A stretch of 64,000 bases of DNA. It comes from Persicirhabdus sediminis. GTDB lineage: Bacteria; Verrucomicrobiota; Verrucomicrobiia; Verrucomicrobiales; Akkermansiaceae. The position numbers and the translations under genes were made by a program. The stretch spans positions 121,922 to 185,921 of the forward strand of contig NZ_JAENIM010000047.1 in the NCBI RefSeq assembly GCF_016595495.1, given 5' to 3'. Of the stretch, positions 8,558-17,427 are shown one piece after another. Within the stretch, counting starts at the first letter, position 1. The number at the start of each line of letters is the position of its first letter. The notes below the pieces were generated by a model. The model was not told where the DNA came from and ran no database searches. It saw nothing but the letters and a program-made list of their open reading frames with translations.

Positions 8558-9338
8558 AACCGCCTCCTTCCATCACATTAGGCAACATCATGCGTCTGCC
8601 ATTTTGCGGATGGTCGACAAATACAAATGACTTCCCGTAAACCGCCTGCAAAACCTCCGCCTGCATAAACCCAGCCACATCACCCTGATAGACTTCTCTG
8701 CCGTGATTCAATGCCAATATCTTATCGCTACCTAACACAGCCTCATTCAAATCATGCGTCACCGCAATCATGCTCGTGCCGCGTGCCTGCGCTGCCACCA
8801 ATAACTCGCGCACTTCATCTTGGTGTTTGGGATCCAAAAATGTCGTTGGTTCATCCAACAATAACAAAGGAGCATCTTGAGCAAATGCCGCTGCTATAAA
8901 AACTTTCTGCCGTTCACCACCGCTCAATGAATCCAGCCGGCGAGCTGAAAATTCCTCAATCCCCGTCCAACTCATCGCTCTATCAACCGCCTCGCGATCT
9001 TCAGCTGACGGCGTGCTAAATGGGCTCAGATGCGGGTAGCGCCCCATCAACACAAATTGCGCCACCGTATAGGGAGGCACAAATCCATCTGCCTGTGGGA
9101 TGTAGCTCATCAGCTTCGCCAGTTCACGCTGGCTCAGCGCCCGCTGCTTGCGACCATCAATCTCAATCTCGCCTTCCGCTGCTTGATAGATTCTAGCTAG
9201 ACATTTTAGCAAAGTCGACTTGCCCGCGCCATTTGGCCCAACTACCGACATGCGCTCGCCACGCCCCAAAACTAAAGAAACCGATTCTAAAATCGGCTTC
9301 CCTTCAATTCGATAACTTAAGTTTTGGGCTTTGATCAT
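8544..9338 (-). CDS. ABC transporter ATPase (BtuD/FhuC-like)
   Basis: About 264 residues from the ATG at 9338 (MIKAQNLSYRIEGKPILESV), chosen because it gives the normal family N-terminus; a longer frame opens at 9392. Walker A is GPNGAGKST, the signature is LSGGERQKV, Walker B is LLLLDEPTTFLD and the switch His is in THDLNEA. It powers metal-chelate uptake with the overlapping FecCD permease. It sits directly after the toxin gene of a toxin-antitoxin pair that separates it from its likely receptor gene at 10061-10957. Confidence 0.93.
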   Translation of the reverse strand: MIKAQNLSYRIEGKPILESVSLVLGRGERMSVVGPNGAGKSTLLKCLARIYQAAEGEIEIDGRKQRALSQRELAKLMSYIPQADGFVPPYTVAQFVLMGRYPHLSPFSTPSAEDREAVDRAMSWTGIEEFSARRLDSLSGGERQKVFIAAAFAQDAPLLLLDEPTTFLDPKHQDEVRELLVAAQARGTSMIAVTHDLNEAVLGSDKILALNHGREVYQGDVAGFMQAEVLQAVYGKSFVFVDHPQNGRRMMLPNVMEGGGCGEK

Positions 9339-9422
9339 CTCACAAATATCAGCAAACAAAATACCTCTAGCCGAGCGCTCGCTCATGTGCAAGCCCTTCG
9401 AGTTGGCTAAAAAGCAACCAGC

Positions 9423-9686
9423 TTACTTATCTCCGTAATGGCCTCTGGCTTGAGCAATAATCAGCACCTCACCCTCAACTTTGTAAATCAAGCGGTGCTC
9501 GCCATCAATACGCTTAGACCACCAGCCAGATAATTCGTTTTTCAGTGGCTCTGGCTTGCCAATGCCGCCGTATGGATTTTTCTGACTCTCTTCAATGAGC
9601 CGCATCAATTTCTTGGCAACTTTAGGCTGATGGGCCACCCAGTATTTAAGGTCCTCAAAAGCAGCTGGCTTAAACTCCAAGCGCAT
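9423..9686 (-). CDS. YoeB/Txe-family mRNA-interferase toxin
   Basis: The 87-residue protein reads like YoeB from end to end (MRLEFKPAAFEDLKYW, GIGKPEPLKNELSGWWSKRI, EHRLIY). Glu46, Arg65, His83 and Tyr84 fall at the numbering of the E. coli YoeB active site. Such toxins cut mRNA at the ribosome when the antitoxin is degraded. The start overlaps the antitoxin gene by 17 bases, the typical coupled arrangement. The partner is not the usual YefM/Phd type; see the antitoxin entry. Confidence 0.92.
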   Translation of the reverse strand: MRLEFKPAAFEDLKYWVAHQPKVAKKLMRLIEESQKNPYGGIGKPEPLKNELSGWWSKRIDGEHRLIYKVEGEVLIIAQARGHYGDK

Positions 9687-9924
9687 CTTTTAAATCATCT
9701 AGAGATTCAAAAACGACATGCTCATCAGGAGAAGCTGACACAGACTCCAGCAAACGCTGCTTATTTTCAGGGTGAGACAGCAATTCCTCAGTAGTATCCA
9801 CACCAGAGCTAGGCGCTAGCGTCCGGCTGAGGATGAAATCTTTCATCGTCATGCCAGCGAAAGTCGCCAGTGTCTTGATCTGCCGATGTTGTTCAGCATC
9901 AATCTCTATACTCAAACGGCTCAT
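9670..9924 (-). CDS. Antitoxin, ribbon-helix-helix-like N-terminus
   Basis: The 84-residue protein begins with a beta strand and two helices (RLSIEIDAEQHRQIKTLA, then MTMKDFILSRTL), suggesting a ribbon-helix-helix DNA-binding domain. The C-terminus (VVFESLDDLKDALGV) looks like a toxin-binding tail. It precedes and overlaps the YoeB-like toxin gene, so it is the antitoxin and probably the autorepressor. A direct-repeat operator lies right at the start codon. YoeB is classically paired with Phd/YefM-fold antitoxins, so this is a mixed-family pair. Fold assignment is from pattern only. Confidence 0.82.
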   Translation of the reverse strand: MSRLSIEIDAEQHRQIKTLATFAGMTMKDFILSRTLAPSSGVDTTEELLSHPENKQRLLESVSASPDEHVVFESLDDLKDALGV

Positions 9925-9927
9925 AAC

Positions 9928-9957
9928 TACAAATTGTCACAATTGTACATTTTGTCA
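9928..9957 (-). promoter_or_regulatory. Candidate operator/promoter of the toxin-antitoxin pair
   Basis: On the minus strand two 12-base direct repeats, TGACAAAATGTA and TGACAATTTGTA, are separated by CAATTG (18-base period). The first overlaps a TTGACA -35-like box. The block starts 4 bases before the antitoxin ATG, so repressor binding there would block transcription. This fits autoregulation by a ribbon-helix-helix antitoxin. A matching -10 box is not obvious. Confidence 0.5.
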
Positions 9958-10060
9958 ATTTGAGAACCATAGCTGATACATCATTCCTTTGCGTTTTCCC
10001 CATCAAGAATGAGCCTGCGAGCCTAACTCGTGCTCATAGCTCCTCCCACACACATCCCCT

Positions 10061-10957
10061 TCAGCGCGAGGACTTCATTTTCTCAGCCATCAGCTCAAGA
10101 AGATCGACCACGCGCGGGCCTGGTTTCACTACATAATCACCAGCCAATACAAAGACATTGTCTAACTTTACAGCATCTAGCAATGCCTGCCGTTTCCACA
10201 CTCGCTCCAGCTGGATACTATTTTCCAGCTCATCCTCCGGTGTCATTTCAAAAATCACCTCAGGATTCATGCGAATCAATCCTTCATGGCTAACAGCTGG
10301 ATAAGCCACCTCACCGGCGTAGACATTTTCGCAGCCTAGCAGGGTGATCAGGTCATCGTAAAAATTGTTGCGGCCAGCGATAAACAAATTCTGCACCGCC
10401 GCCTCCCCGGTATTCTGACCAATACTAACCAAGATCTTGCGGCTCGGCTCGTCAACGCGCTGCGCTTTCACCTTAGCAATGCGCATTTCCATATCAGCTA
10501 CCACCTTCTCGGCTTCAGCTAGGTTTCCCGTTTTTTCCCCCAGCTGGATCAGGCTTTGCATGATCCCACTCACTGAGCTGGATTCTACCGGCATGACCTC
10601 AATATCTAACGCACGCAGGCGTTGGTGAATCTCAGGGCTCGACGGCAGACAAACCACCAAATCTGGCTTTAACGAAATCAAAGTTTCGTAGTTCAAATCG
10701 TAATGGCCCCCCACCTTAGTTAGTGAATTTGCCTCTTCTGGATACTCACAATAGTTAGTCACACCAACCATCTGGTCACCCGCCCCAACAGCAAAAAGGC
10801 ACTCAGTAATACTGGGTGCCAATGAAACAATTCGTTGGTAGCTAGGATGCGATTCCCCAGCTGGAGCCGGCTCAGAAACCAGCCAGCTGCGAGCAAAAAA
10901 ACTCACCGCAAAAACCCCAACAATAAATGTGAGTAGGTAGAATGATTCTTTTTTCAT
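10061..10957 (-). CDS. BtuF-like periplasmic metal-chelate receptor
   Basis: About 298 residues from the ATG at 10957 (MKKESFYLLTFIVGVFAVSF), giving an N-terminal membrane anchor or uncleaved signal. The longer frame opens with TTG. RIVSLAPSITECLFAVGAGD and VGVTNYCEYPE are typical of the BtuF/helical-backbone receptor family, followed by two lobes joined by a long helix. It would deliver cobalamin or another metal chelate to the permease. It lies upstream of the permease and ATPase on the same strand but is separated from them by the toxin-antitoxin pair. No cobalamin riboswitch was seen; only 42 bases separate it from the preceding gene. Confidence 0.88.
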   Translation of the reverse strand: MKKESFYLLTFIVGVFAVSFFARSWLVSEPAPAGESHPSYQRIVSLAPSITECLFAVGAGDQMVGVTNYCEYPEEANSLTKVGGHYDLNYETLISLKPDLVVCLPSSPEIHQRLRALDIEVMPVESSSVSGIMQSLIQLGEKTGNLAEAEKVVADMEMRIAKVKAQRVDEPSRKILVSIGQNTGEAAVQNLFIAGRNNFYDDLITLLGCENVYAGEVAYPAVSHEGLIRMNPEVIFEMTPEDELENSIQLERVWKRQALLDAVKLDNVFVLAGDYVVKPGPRVVDLLELMAEKMKSSR

Positions 10958-10999
10958 CGCTCTATTTTCAGGGCGCAAAGTGACAGTTAATAAGCTAAC

Positions 11000-12403
11000 T
11001 TACTTAGCTCCCTTGGAGAACAACACAGCTGGAATAGTCATCAGCAGCAACTTGATATCTAGGCCCAGCGACCAATTATCAATATATTCGAGGTCCATTT
11101 TCACCCAGTCTTCCCACTCGGTGATGGTATTGCGCCCACCAGCCTGCCAAGTGCAGGTTATACCAGGTTTCACACTCAATCGGCGCCTATGCTCAGATTT
11201 CTCAAACTCTTTGACCTCATAAACTGGCAATGGTCTTGGTCCCACTAGGCTCATGTCGCCTTTGAGCACGTTGATCAACTGCGGAAGTTCATCGATGCTG
11301 GTTTTGCGTAGAAACCTAGCAAATGGAAATACCCGAGGGTCATTTTCCAGCTTAAAAACTGGCCCGCTCATCTCATTCCCTTGATCTTTTTTGACATCAG
11401 CCAACAGCTCTTCCGCATTGGTCACCATGGTACGGAATTTCCACATTTTGAAGGTTTTCCCATAACGCCCAGCTCGGTCTTGTTTGAAAAATACTGGCCC
11501 AGGGCTTTGCTTTTTAATGCCAATGTAAGCAACTAACCACAGTGGTGAGGTAGCGGCGATCATGCAAAAAGCCCCCACTCTATCCATCACTTCTTTACAC
11601 ATCAATGCCCATGAAAGTTCAGGAGTAGAGCGCAGAACCAACATCGGCTTGCCCCCTAAGTTATCAAAAGTTGGCCTAGCCACCTGCGTGCGAATAAAAC
11701 CAGCGGAAATCCACGCCTCAATACCCTGTGCCTCGCAGAGCTCAACTGCTCGCGAGATTTCCCTAAAGACCGCGTGTTTGGCTGCAATGATTACCCGCTC
11801 AATCGAATGCTCGATCAAGATGGCATCAAACTCCTCAGGAGTAACCTGGCTCAAATCTACCTCAGCCATCACCTGCCAGTAGCTCGTCACCTCAGGAGGC
11901 ATCTCCTCCAAAATCTCTTTCACGTCTTTGGGACGGCCAGCCACCAAAATTCGCTCACGGTTTTCTGGTTTTCCAGCCCGTTCCTTCACTTTAAGACGTA
12001 CAATTTCCTCTCGAATGAGCAAAAAGATAAAGGTGAAAATCATTGCCAAACCGAGTACAAACCGGCTCTGAACCGAGAGTTTAAAGAAAATCACCGAGAC
12101 GGCGACAAGCAAGGCAATCACCATGACTCCGCGGAAGAGCTGCCACGCCGATTGACTCAGTTTTTTATGCAGCGGGCTACGGTAAAAACCAAACATCTCC
12201 AGTACTAGCGGAGTGAATGGAACCACTACCATGAGTAACCAAGTGATTTCGTAGAGGCTGATTTCCTCACGATATTCCCCCACCATATCCATCATCGGCA
12301 CACGAAGTTTCGAGCTGATGAAGAATGCCAGCCAGACTAAAAATCCGTCTATTATTTGGAGGAACTGAATGGAGAATAACTCACGCTGTCGGGAGGCGAA
12401 CAT
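11000..12403 (-). CDS. Polyprenyl-phosphate sugar-1-phosphate transferase
   Basis: 467 residues with four N-terminal membrane segments, a CoA-binding-like middle region (RILVAGRPKDVKEIL) and a C-terminal PGT domain. The domain carries a membrane anchor at about 270-290, then SPGPVFFKQDRAGRYGK, FKMWKFRTM, KTSIDELPQLINVLKGDMS and LVGPRPLP. It adds the first sugar-phosphate to undecaprenyl phosphate and so starts repeat-unit synthesis at the inner membrane. It follows EpsI and exosortase on the same strand, which ties it to the exopolymer locus. The sugar added (glucose, galactose or other) cannot be told from sequence. Confidence 0.93.
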   Translation of the reverse strand: MFASRQRELFSIQFLQIIDGFLVWLAFFISSKLRVPMMDMVGEYREEISLYEITWLLMVVVPFTPLVLEMFGFYRSPLHKKLSQSAWQLFRGVMVIALLVAVSVIFFKLSVQSRFVLGLAMIFTFIFLLIREEIVRLKVKERAGKPENRERILVAGRPKDVKEILEEMPPEVTSYWQVMAEVDLSQVTPEEFDAILIEHSIERVIIAAKHAVFREISRAVELCEAQGIEAWISAGFIRTQVARPTFDNLGGKPMLVLRSTPELSWALMCKEVMDRVGAFCMIAATSPLWLVAYIGIKKQSPGPVFFKQDRAGRYGKTFKMWKFRTMVTNAEELLADVKKDQGNEMSGPVFKLENDPRVFPFARFLRKTSIDELPQLINVLKGDMSLVGPRPLPVYEVKEFEKSEHRRRLSVKPGITCTWQAGGRNTITEWEDWVKMDLEYIDNWSLGLDIKLLLMTIPAVLFSKGAK

Positions 12404-12455
12404 TAATTTTAGACTAAAGTGAAATGATTAAAGTGAAAGATAAAGTTGAGAGTGG

Positions 12456-13214
12456 TTAATGAGTTTCAGCTGTTTTGTCTAGCACCATCGGCATCAACTC
12501 TTTGATAAAATCCTGCAATAAGCGCTCCGTTTGCTCCACACTGAGCACACGACGACTACTTGGCCATACGCCTTGGTCAACAAATGTCTTGCTCACATTA
12601 GTGGCAAAAGTTGCATACGCCCAGCGCTGGTCATAGCCAGCGAGCAAGCGCGCACGAATGTCCTCAAATGTGCGCTCGTAATGGCCTGAGACAATTTTTT
12701 CATGCCCAAAGAAAGTATAATATTGCACTCGCTGCATATAGATCTGCTTGCCGTCAGGCCCGAGCATCGGCTGGTTCTCCTCGTCAAACAATAAGCGATG
12801 ACAAAGGATTTTCTTCACCGGCAGATCGCCGCCATCAGGCAGAACACCTTTTAGCAAAAGGTATTTTTCTTCTTCAAAGGCCCAGCCTTGAGATACCAAA
12901 CAACGCTCAGGCCGGTGGATAGAGTTATTCAAATCTTTACCTGAAAAAACCAAGGAAACCTCCAAAGGCATCAAACTCTGGTCGTAGTCGTGAACATAAC
13001 TTCGACGTTCAAACTCAGTGTCTTTTGCAAGAAGATCCAGCTCTTTTTCGCCAGGCTGAACTTTCTCCCCCGTCCAATCAGTAACTCTCTCAGGCAAATA
13101 TCGATGTAATCGTGATGACTTTAAACTCTCACCATCTGGCAATGCAAAAACCAAAGAGAATCCAGCTGCTAAAATCGCGCTTAGGATATAAATTCTTTTT
13201 ACTACAGGATCCAT
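12456..13214 (-). CDS. EpsI-domain protein
   Basis: 252 residues with one N-terminal membrane segment. The hallmark HxPExCL..GW pattern of EpsI is visible as HRPERCLVSQGW at about 100-111. EpsI proteins accompany exosortases, either fused or as the next gene, and are needed for exopolysaccharide production in several bacteria; their biochemical role is unsettled. Here it starts 12 bases after the exosortase stop. The C-terminal half contains a YYTFFGHE(K) segment also typical of the family. Confidence 0.9.
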   Translation of the reverse strand: MDPVVKRIYILSAILAAGFSLVFALPDGESLKSSRLHRYLPERVTDWTGEKVQPGEKELDLLAKDTEFERRSYVHDYDQSLMPLEVSLVFSGKDLNNSIHRPERCLVSQGWAFEEEKYLLLKGVLPDGGDLPVKKILCHRLLFDEENQPMLGPDGKQIYMQRVQYYTFFGHEKIVSGHYERTFEDIRARLLAGYDQRWAYATFATNVSKTFVDQGVWPSSRRVLSVEQTERLLQDFIKELMPMVLDKTAETH

Positions 13215-13226
13215 GGCTATGAGAAA

Positions 13227-14123
13227 TTACACCTTCCTAGTGCGTACAGTTTTGCGGTTAGCTTTGAAATTTATTAAATAATCAATGCCAAATAGCCCAG
13301 CTAGAGCAATCGGGAAGAAGAATAAAATGCCCGCCCAGTCGTGATAGACACCCGAGGCAAAATCTTGAAAGCCCATCTCAGCTAGGATGATAATGGTCAT
13401 GATTCTCAAAAAATTTCCTAACATAGCCAATGGAATTGCACAGGCAAAGAGCAATGCTTTCTTCCACAGCTGCTTCTGAGTGAAATAAGCATAAATAGCC
13501 GCAATCATCACCAGTGCCATCAGAGAGCGAATGCCACTGCAGCCCTCTGCAATGTCGAAATTCCAGCTATTGGTAGCCGATCGAATATCATTACCTGAGT
13601 TGATGATATCCATGCCAAATAATAGGCCTACCTGATAACATGCTTGCGTCACCCAAACTTGTAAGAAGTTTGTCGCTTGGGATAAGCCGGGCACAGAAAC
13701 CGCAAACCACCAAAAAAATGCGGGAAATAACATATAGCGAGCCACCTTCCAGCCAAACACAAACCAAACACCGCCCGAAATCAAGAAGGGCAAACCAACC
13801 AATGCTACGCGTGGCTGCATAGTGCGCACGGAGGCCACATAGAGAAAAATTCCAAAAATAACCCCTATGAGCCCCTCGATCGAGCCTTCACTGGGCTGCT
13901 TACACATTCGAGGCCAATCCTTTACCACAAAAACAAGAAATAGAACAGGCACGGCCCAACCGTGAACAAAGTCCCCCCCCCAAGCATCCACCATAAAGAA
14001 AATCAGACGCTCAGCAGATGTTGAGGTATTAGCATAAATCGGAACTATCCACAAAAAATATGTCACTACTAAAGATAATATAATGACTGGAAAAACGTAG
14101 ATATTTTTTTTGGTGCTTTTCAT
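13227..14123 (-). CDS. Exosortase (EpsH/XrtA superfamily)
   Basis: About 298 residues from the ATG at 14123; the longer frame opens with GTG. There are eight or so membrane segments. The three catalytic residues are present: Cys in AEGCSGIRSL (about 195), Arg in GNFLRI (about 240) and His in YHDWAG (about 261). Exosortases cut PEP-CTERM sorting signals and are thought to attach the protein to a surface acceptor by transpeptidation. A PEP-CTERM substrate is encoded at 35431-36057. The gene follows the phosphonate cassette by 118 bases on the same strand and precedes epsI. The exact exosortase subfamily cannot be decided here. Confidence 0.94.
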   Translation of the reverse strand: MKSTKKNIYVFPVIILSLVVTYFLWIVPIYANTSTSAERLIFFMVDAWGGDFVHGWAVPVLFLVFVVKDWPRMCKQPSEGSIEGLIGVIFGIFLYVASVRTMQPRVALVGLPFLISGGVWFVFGWKVARYMLFPAFFWWFAVSVPGLSQATNFLQVWVTQACYQVGLLFGMDIINSGNDIRSATNSWNFDIAEGCSGIRSLMALVMIAAIYAYFTQKQLWKKALLFACAIPLAMLGNFLRIMTIIILAEMGFQDFASGVYHDWAGILFFFPIALAGLFGIDYLINFKANRKTVRTRKV

Positions 14124-14240
14124 AATTATATTCACTGAGCTATTTGGGTAAATTTTAATTTAACTATGCTGTTGTGAATTCCACCACTATAAATATGTTA
14201 GTCAATTTGTATAACGTCTCTTTTTCTACTAACTGAAGCT

Positions 14241-14984
14241 CTATCTCGATATATCCCATTCATCCATCTCTTTTTTCGACGATAGCATATAGACAACGGT
14301 GATCAATGCCACACCCAAACCGTAAAAAATGATAAACTCCCAAAACAAACTGACAGCCCAAGCTAGGGCCAGAGCCATTCGGTAAACAGGTTCGTCAATG
14401 TATAAACTGATTCCCTTTTTGATTCTCCACCAAAGATTCTTACTTCTTTCATCCTCACGCAGTCTATCAGTTTTATAGATCATAGACTCTTTTAGCCACA
14501 TCAAGACACATAATGTAGCCCGTACCGTCAGGAATAAGGTGAGCAAGCCCAACCCCAAATTTAAAGATGTCTGCTCGACTGTAATCACATAGTCGGATGA
14601 AGCATATGCCAAAATACAAGGCAACACCATGCCTGAGCTCAAGTCTGCAATTTTATCACTTAATGCACCAAAGCTGCTGCCCTGACCTGTAGCCCTAGCC
14701 AAAGGACCATCTGCACAGTCAAAGGCGTAGCCTAGCTGTAGTCCCACCACTAATACAACGGCGGCCCAAACATTAGACTGTCCAAGATAAGCCGCTAACA
14801 AAGCTGAAAGTATAGTTACCCCCCCCGATATCACGGATATCATATTCGGAGTAATTCCAATTCTCGATGAAAGTAGAGCAAGTACAGCACCAAAGCGGTA
14901 ACTGATATTTCTCGTTACCCAAATTGTCTGTTTGCCATGCATTTGCCAAAAATCATCATAGCTGTATTTTTTTTTCTCACTCAT
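14241..14984 (-). CDS. CDP-alcohol phosphatidyltransferase-family enzyme
   Basis: 247 residues, about six membrane segments. The full family signature DxxDGxxARx8GxxxDxxxD is present: Asp89, Asp92, Gly93, Ala96, Arg97, Gly106, Asp110, Asp114. The family moves a substituted phosphate from a CDP-linked donor to an alcohol with loss of CMP. The next genes upstream make a phosphonate and carry a cytidylyltransferase, so a CMP-phosphonate is the likely donor and a lipid or glycan alcohol the acceptor. An ordinary phospholipid synthase is the main alternative. Transcribed from the phosphonate genes toward the exosortase. Confidence 0.9.
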   Translation of the reverse strand: MSEKKKYSYDDFWQMHGKQTIWVTRNISYRFGAVLALLSSRIGITPNMISVISGGVTILSALLAAYLGQSNVWAAVVLVVGLQLGYAFDCADGPLARATGQGSSFGALSDKIADLSSGMVLPCILAYASSDYVITVEQTSLNLGLGLLTLFLTVRATLCVLMWLKESMIYKTDRLREDERSKNLWWRIKKGISLYIDEPVYRMALALAWAVSLFWEFIIFYGLGVALITVVYMLSSKKEMDEWDISR

Positions 14985-15041
14985 TTCTCTTGAAATTTCC
15001 GCTCACGCCAATTGACGCAAAAGTTTAAACTCCTTATTTCG

Positions 15042-16184
15042 CTAGATTAACTTCCCTAGTAAAGCCCTCAGGCCAGCTTCAGTTACTAGCCGTGGATTAT
15101 TATTAACTCGCTGAGGATTGAAACCATTCTTAACTAATATATCTATATCAGCCTCAGTTTTGATCCCCAACTTTGTAAGATCAGTCTCTAAACCCAACTC
15201 TCTTAGTAAATCTCGAATAGCTTGTGACGCAGAAGATACATTCTCACAGCCTAGTAATTCGGAAATTACCAATAGCTGACTCTTCACCCATTCATGGCCT
15301 CTTTGGTCCAGACAGTCACCTTTCGAAACCTCATTGTTGTATTCTAAAAACTCGGGAACCAACAATCCTACTGCATGCCCATGCTGCACCCCATAGAATG
15401 AAGTCAGAGCATATGACACAGCATGAGGTGCCGTCGTTTTAGTCAAATTGATTGCTCTGCCAGCAGAATATGACGCTTGAGCTATGCCATGCAGGGACCT
15501 CTCATCCTTGTCGCAAACAGCTCGTTTAAGCGACTTCCAAGCCAATGATATAGCCTCTTTCGCCAACTCTTGAGACTCAGAGGTCGAATAAATTGACCAA
15601 TAAGACTCAATCCCCTGGCATAACGCATCCATCCCACTAGCTGCCGCTACAGATTGGGGCAGGCTCGCTAGCAGTGACGGAATGATCACTGCTAAATTGG
15701 GTAGGATCGCTTCATGAGCTACAGAAAACTTTTCTTTTCCATGATAAACTACAGCAAAATGAGTCGCCTCACTGCCGGATCCCGCCGTTGAAGGAATAGC
15801 AATTAAAGGAATAGTATTAGGCTCTAGATCCTCATGTCCATCTAGATAACCCACAACTGGATGCGCACTTGACCAAAAAGCTTTTAGTAATTTAGCAACG
15901 TCAAGGACACTACCTCCACCGACAGCAATAATCGCATCATAGGCATCATCCTTGCCCACAGAGCTTAAAATGCGACAAACATCATCAGCCTTTGGATTAG
16001 TTTCAAAATCAGAAACACGTCTTACTCTTTTGCCCTTTAAAATCCCCGCCAGAGCAGCCTCTGCTCCCGATGAGCTAAAAGCTGACCGTCCGGTTACAAG
16101 TAGAACCGAACGGATCTTAGCATCCTCCAAGAACTCCCCAATGACAGACCAACCGTCATCTCCAATATAACTAATTTGATTCAT
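15042..16184 (-). CDS. Iron-type alcohol dehydrogenase, probable phosphonoacetaldehyde reductase
   Basis: 380 residues of the Fe-ADH family: GGGS nucleotide site at 89-92, GSGSE at 135-139, and metal-site residues Asp186, His254 and His268 with the family spacing. The usual second ligand (His four residues after the Asp) is Gln190 here. Between phosphonopyruvate decarboxylase and a CDP-alcohol transferase gene, the natural substrate is phosphonoacetaldehyde, reduced to 2-hydroxyethylphosphonate as by PhpC/FomC-type enzymes. No 2-aminoethylphosphonate aminotransferase is nearby, which supports the hydroxyl rather than the amino product. Substrate is inferred from context. Confidence 0.85.
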   Translation of the reverse strand: MNQISYIGDDGWSVIGEFLEDAKIRSVLLVTGRSAFSSSGAEAALAGILKGKRVRRVSDFETNPKADDVCRILSSVGKDDAYDAIIAVGGGSVLDVAKLLKAFWSSAHPVVGYLDGHEDLEPNTIPLIAIPSTAGSGSEATHFAVVYHGKEKFSVAHEAILPNLAVIIPSLLASLPQSVAAASGMDALCQGIESYWSIYSTSESQELAKEAISLAWKSLKRAVCDKDERSLHGIAQASYSAGRAINLTKTTAPHAVSYALTSFYGVQHGHAVGLLVPEFLEYNNEVSKGDCLDQRGHEWVKSQLLVISELLGCENVSSASQAIRDLLRELGLETDLTKLGIKTEADIDILVKNGFNPQRVNNNPRLVTEAGLRALLGKLI

Positions 16185-16247
16185 TTGATTAGACTAGGTT
16201 TCTAGCTCAACGAGGAGGATGATCTGAAAGTCACCACAACCATCTGG

Positions 16248-17381
16248 TTAACTCATCACATGCTTCATGAAAGCCTCTTTATTCTCTATAGGCGTTGTGG
16301 TAGGGCGTCCTAGGTCAGGCCGGGATCCAGGTAAAACCTGAACTTCGATCAAAGATGGAACCCCCATATTTTTGATACGTTGGATTTCTTGGCGGATAGC
16401 CGCTTCTGTATCCACACGGCAGACTTCACGATAGCCACAAGCTTTGGCAATTTCTGGAATATCAATATCAAAGCCAATAGTAGGCTGGCCTCCAACTGAA
16501 TCATGTTTGCCATTATTCACCACAATATGAATGAGGTTGCCCCCTTTATATTGTCCTGAGATTCCTAATGATCCCATATGCATAATCACCGCACCATCGC
16601 CATCAATACAAAATACCTTTTTATCCTTCTTCGATAGAGCTACGCCCATCGCAATTTGAGAGCAATGCCCCATACCTCCTACTGTGAGAAAATCTTGCGC
16701 ATGTCCCTGTTTAGCCGTTTCTCTGTACTCGAAGATCTCTCGAGAAATCATTCCTGTGGTCGAAACTACAACATCCTCAGCTGCGATTTCCTCCAAAATA
16801 ATCGATAGCGCTTCCTCTCGCCTCAAAGTCAAACTAGAACGAACTGAATCAGCTTGCTGCTTTTGATATTTATCAAAGGTATTTTTTCGAACCACTAAAG
16901 CGGTCGGTTGCTGTAGCTCATTAGCCATAGCAACCATCTTCTGCATCACTAGTTCAGCCTCCTCATCCTTATCAGGTAATATCTGATAGGGGATCCCCAT
17001 AGCGTCGAGAAGATCAAGGGTCACTTCCCCTTGCTTCACATGTTGAGGTTCATCTTTTACTCCAGGCTCACCGCGCCAACCGACCATCAATAACATCGGC
17101 ACAGAATAAACTTTGGCGTCAGCTAGGGACAACAGGGGGTTAACAATATTACCCAGTCCAGAGTTTTGCATATAGACCATTGCTAACTCCCCTGTGGCCA
17201 GATAACTCCCTATAGCTAACCCAACAGCTGCTCCTTCATTAGCTGCAATAATATGCTTATCTGCAGCTGATTTCTCAGTAATGCAGGCGCAGATTTCTTT
17301 GAGCAATGAGTCAGGAACGCCTGCATAGAACCCAACGCCGGCAGCCGATATGGCCTGATAAAAATTATTACAACTAATCAT
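16248..17381 (-). CDS. Phosphonopyruvate decarboxylase
   Basis: 377 residues, a thiamine-diphosphate enzyme with GVPDSLLKEI near the N-terminus (21-30), catalytic Glu49 in ANEGAAVGLA, and the ThDP/Mg motif running from GDGA (261-264) to NN (289-290). The family decarboxylates phosphonopyruvate to phosphonoacetaldehyde, the irreversible step that pulls the unfavourable PEP mutase reaction forward. The gene follows the PEP mutase fusion by 46 bases. Sulfopyruvate decarboxylase is related, but the adjacent mutase makes phosphonopyruvate the clear choice. Confidence 0.94.
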   Translation of the reverse strand: MISCNNFYQAISAAGVGFYAGVPDSLLKEICACITEKSAADKHIIAANEGAAVGLAIGSYLATGELAMVYMQNSGLGNIVNPLLSLADAKVYSVPMLLMVGWRGEPGVKDEPQHVKQGEVTLDLLDAMGIPYQILPDKDEEAELVMQKMVAMANELQQPTALVVRKNTFDKYQKQQADSVRSSLTLRREEALSIILEEIAAEDVVVSTTGMISREIFEYRETAKQGHAQDFLTVGGMGHCSQIAMGVALSKKDKKVFCIDGDGAVIMHMGSLGISGQYKGGNLIHIVVNNGKHDSVGGQPTIGFDIDIPEIAKACGYREVCRVDTEAAIRQEIQRIKNMGVPSLIEVQVLPGSRPDLGRPTTTPIENKEAFMKHVMS

Positions 17382-17427
17382 AAGGTTAAAGTGAATTGTA
17401 TTTGAGTTATTACTATTAGCTAATGCC

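Noticed and set aside
10958..10999. Cobalamin riboswitch before the BtuF-like gene
   Set aside because: Only 42 bases separate it from the preceding gene and no B12-box pattern was seen there.
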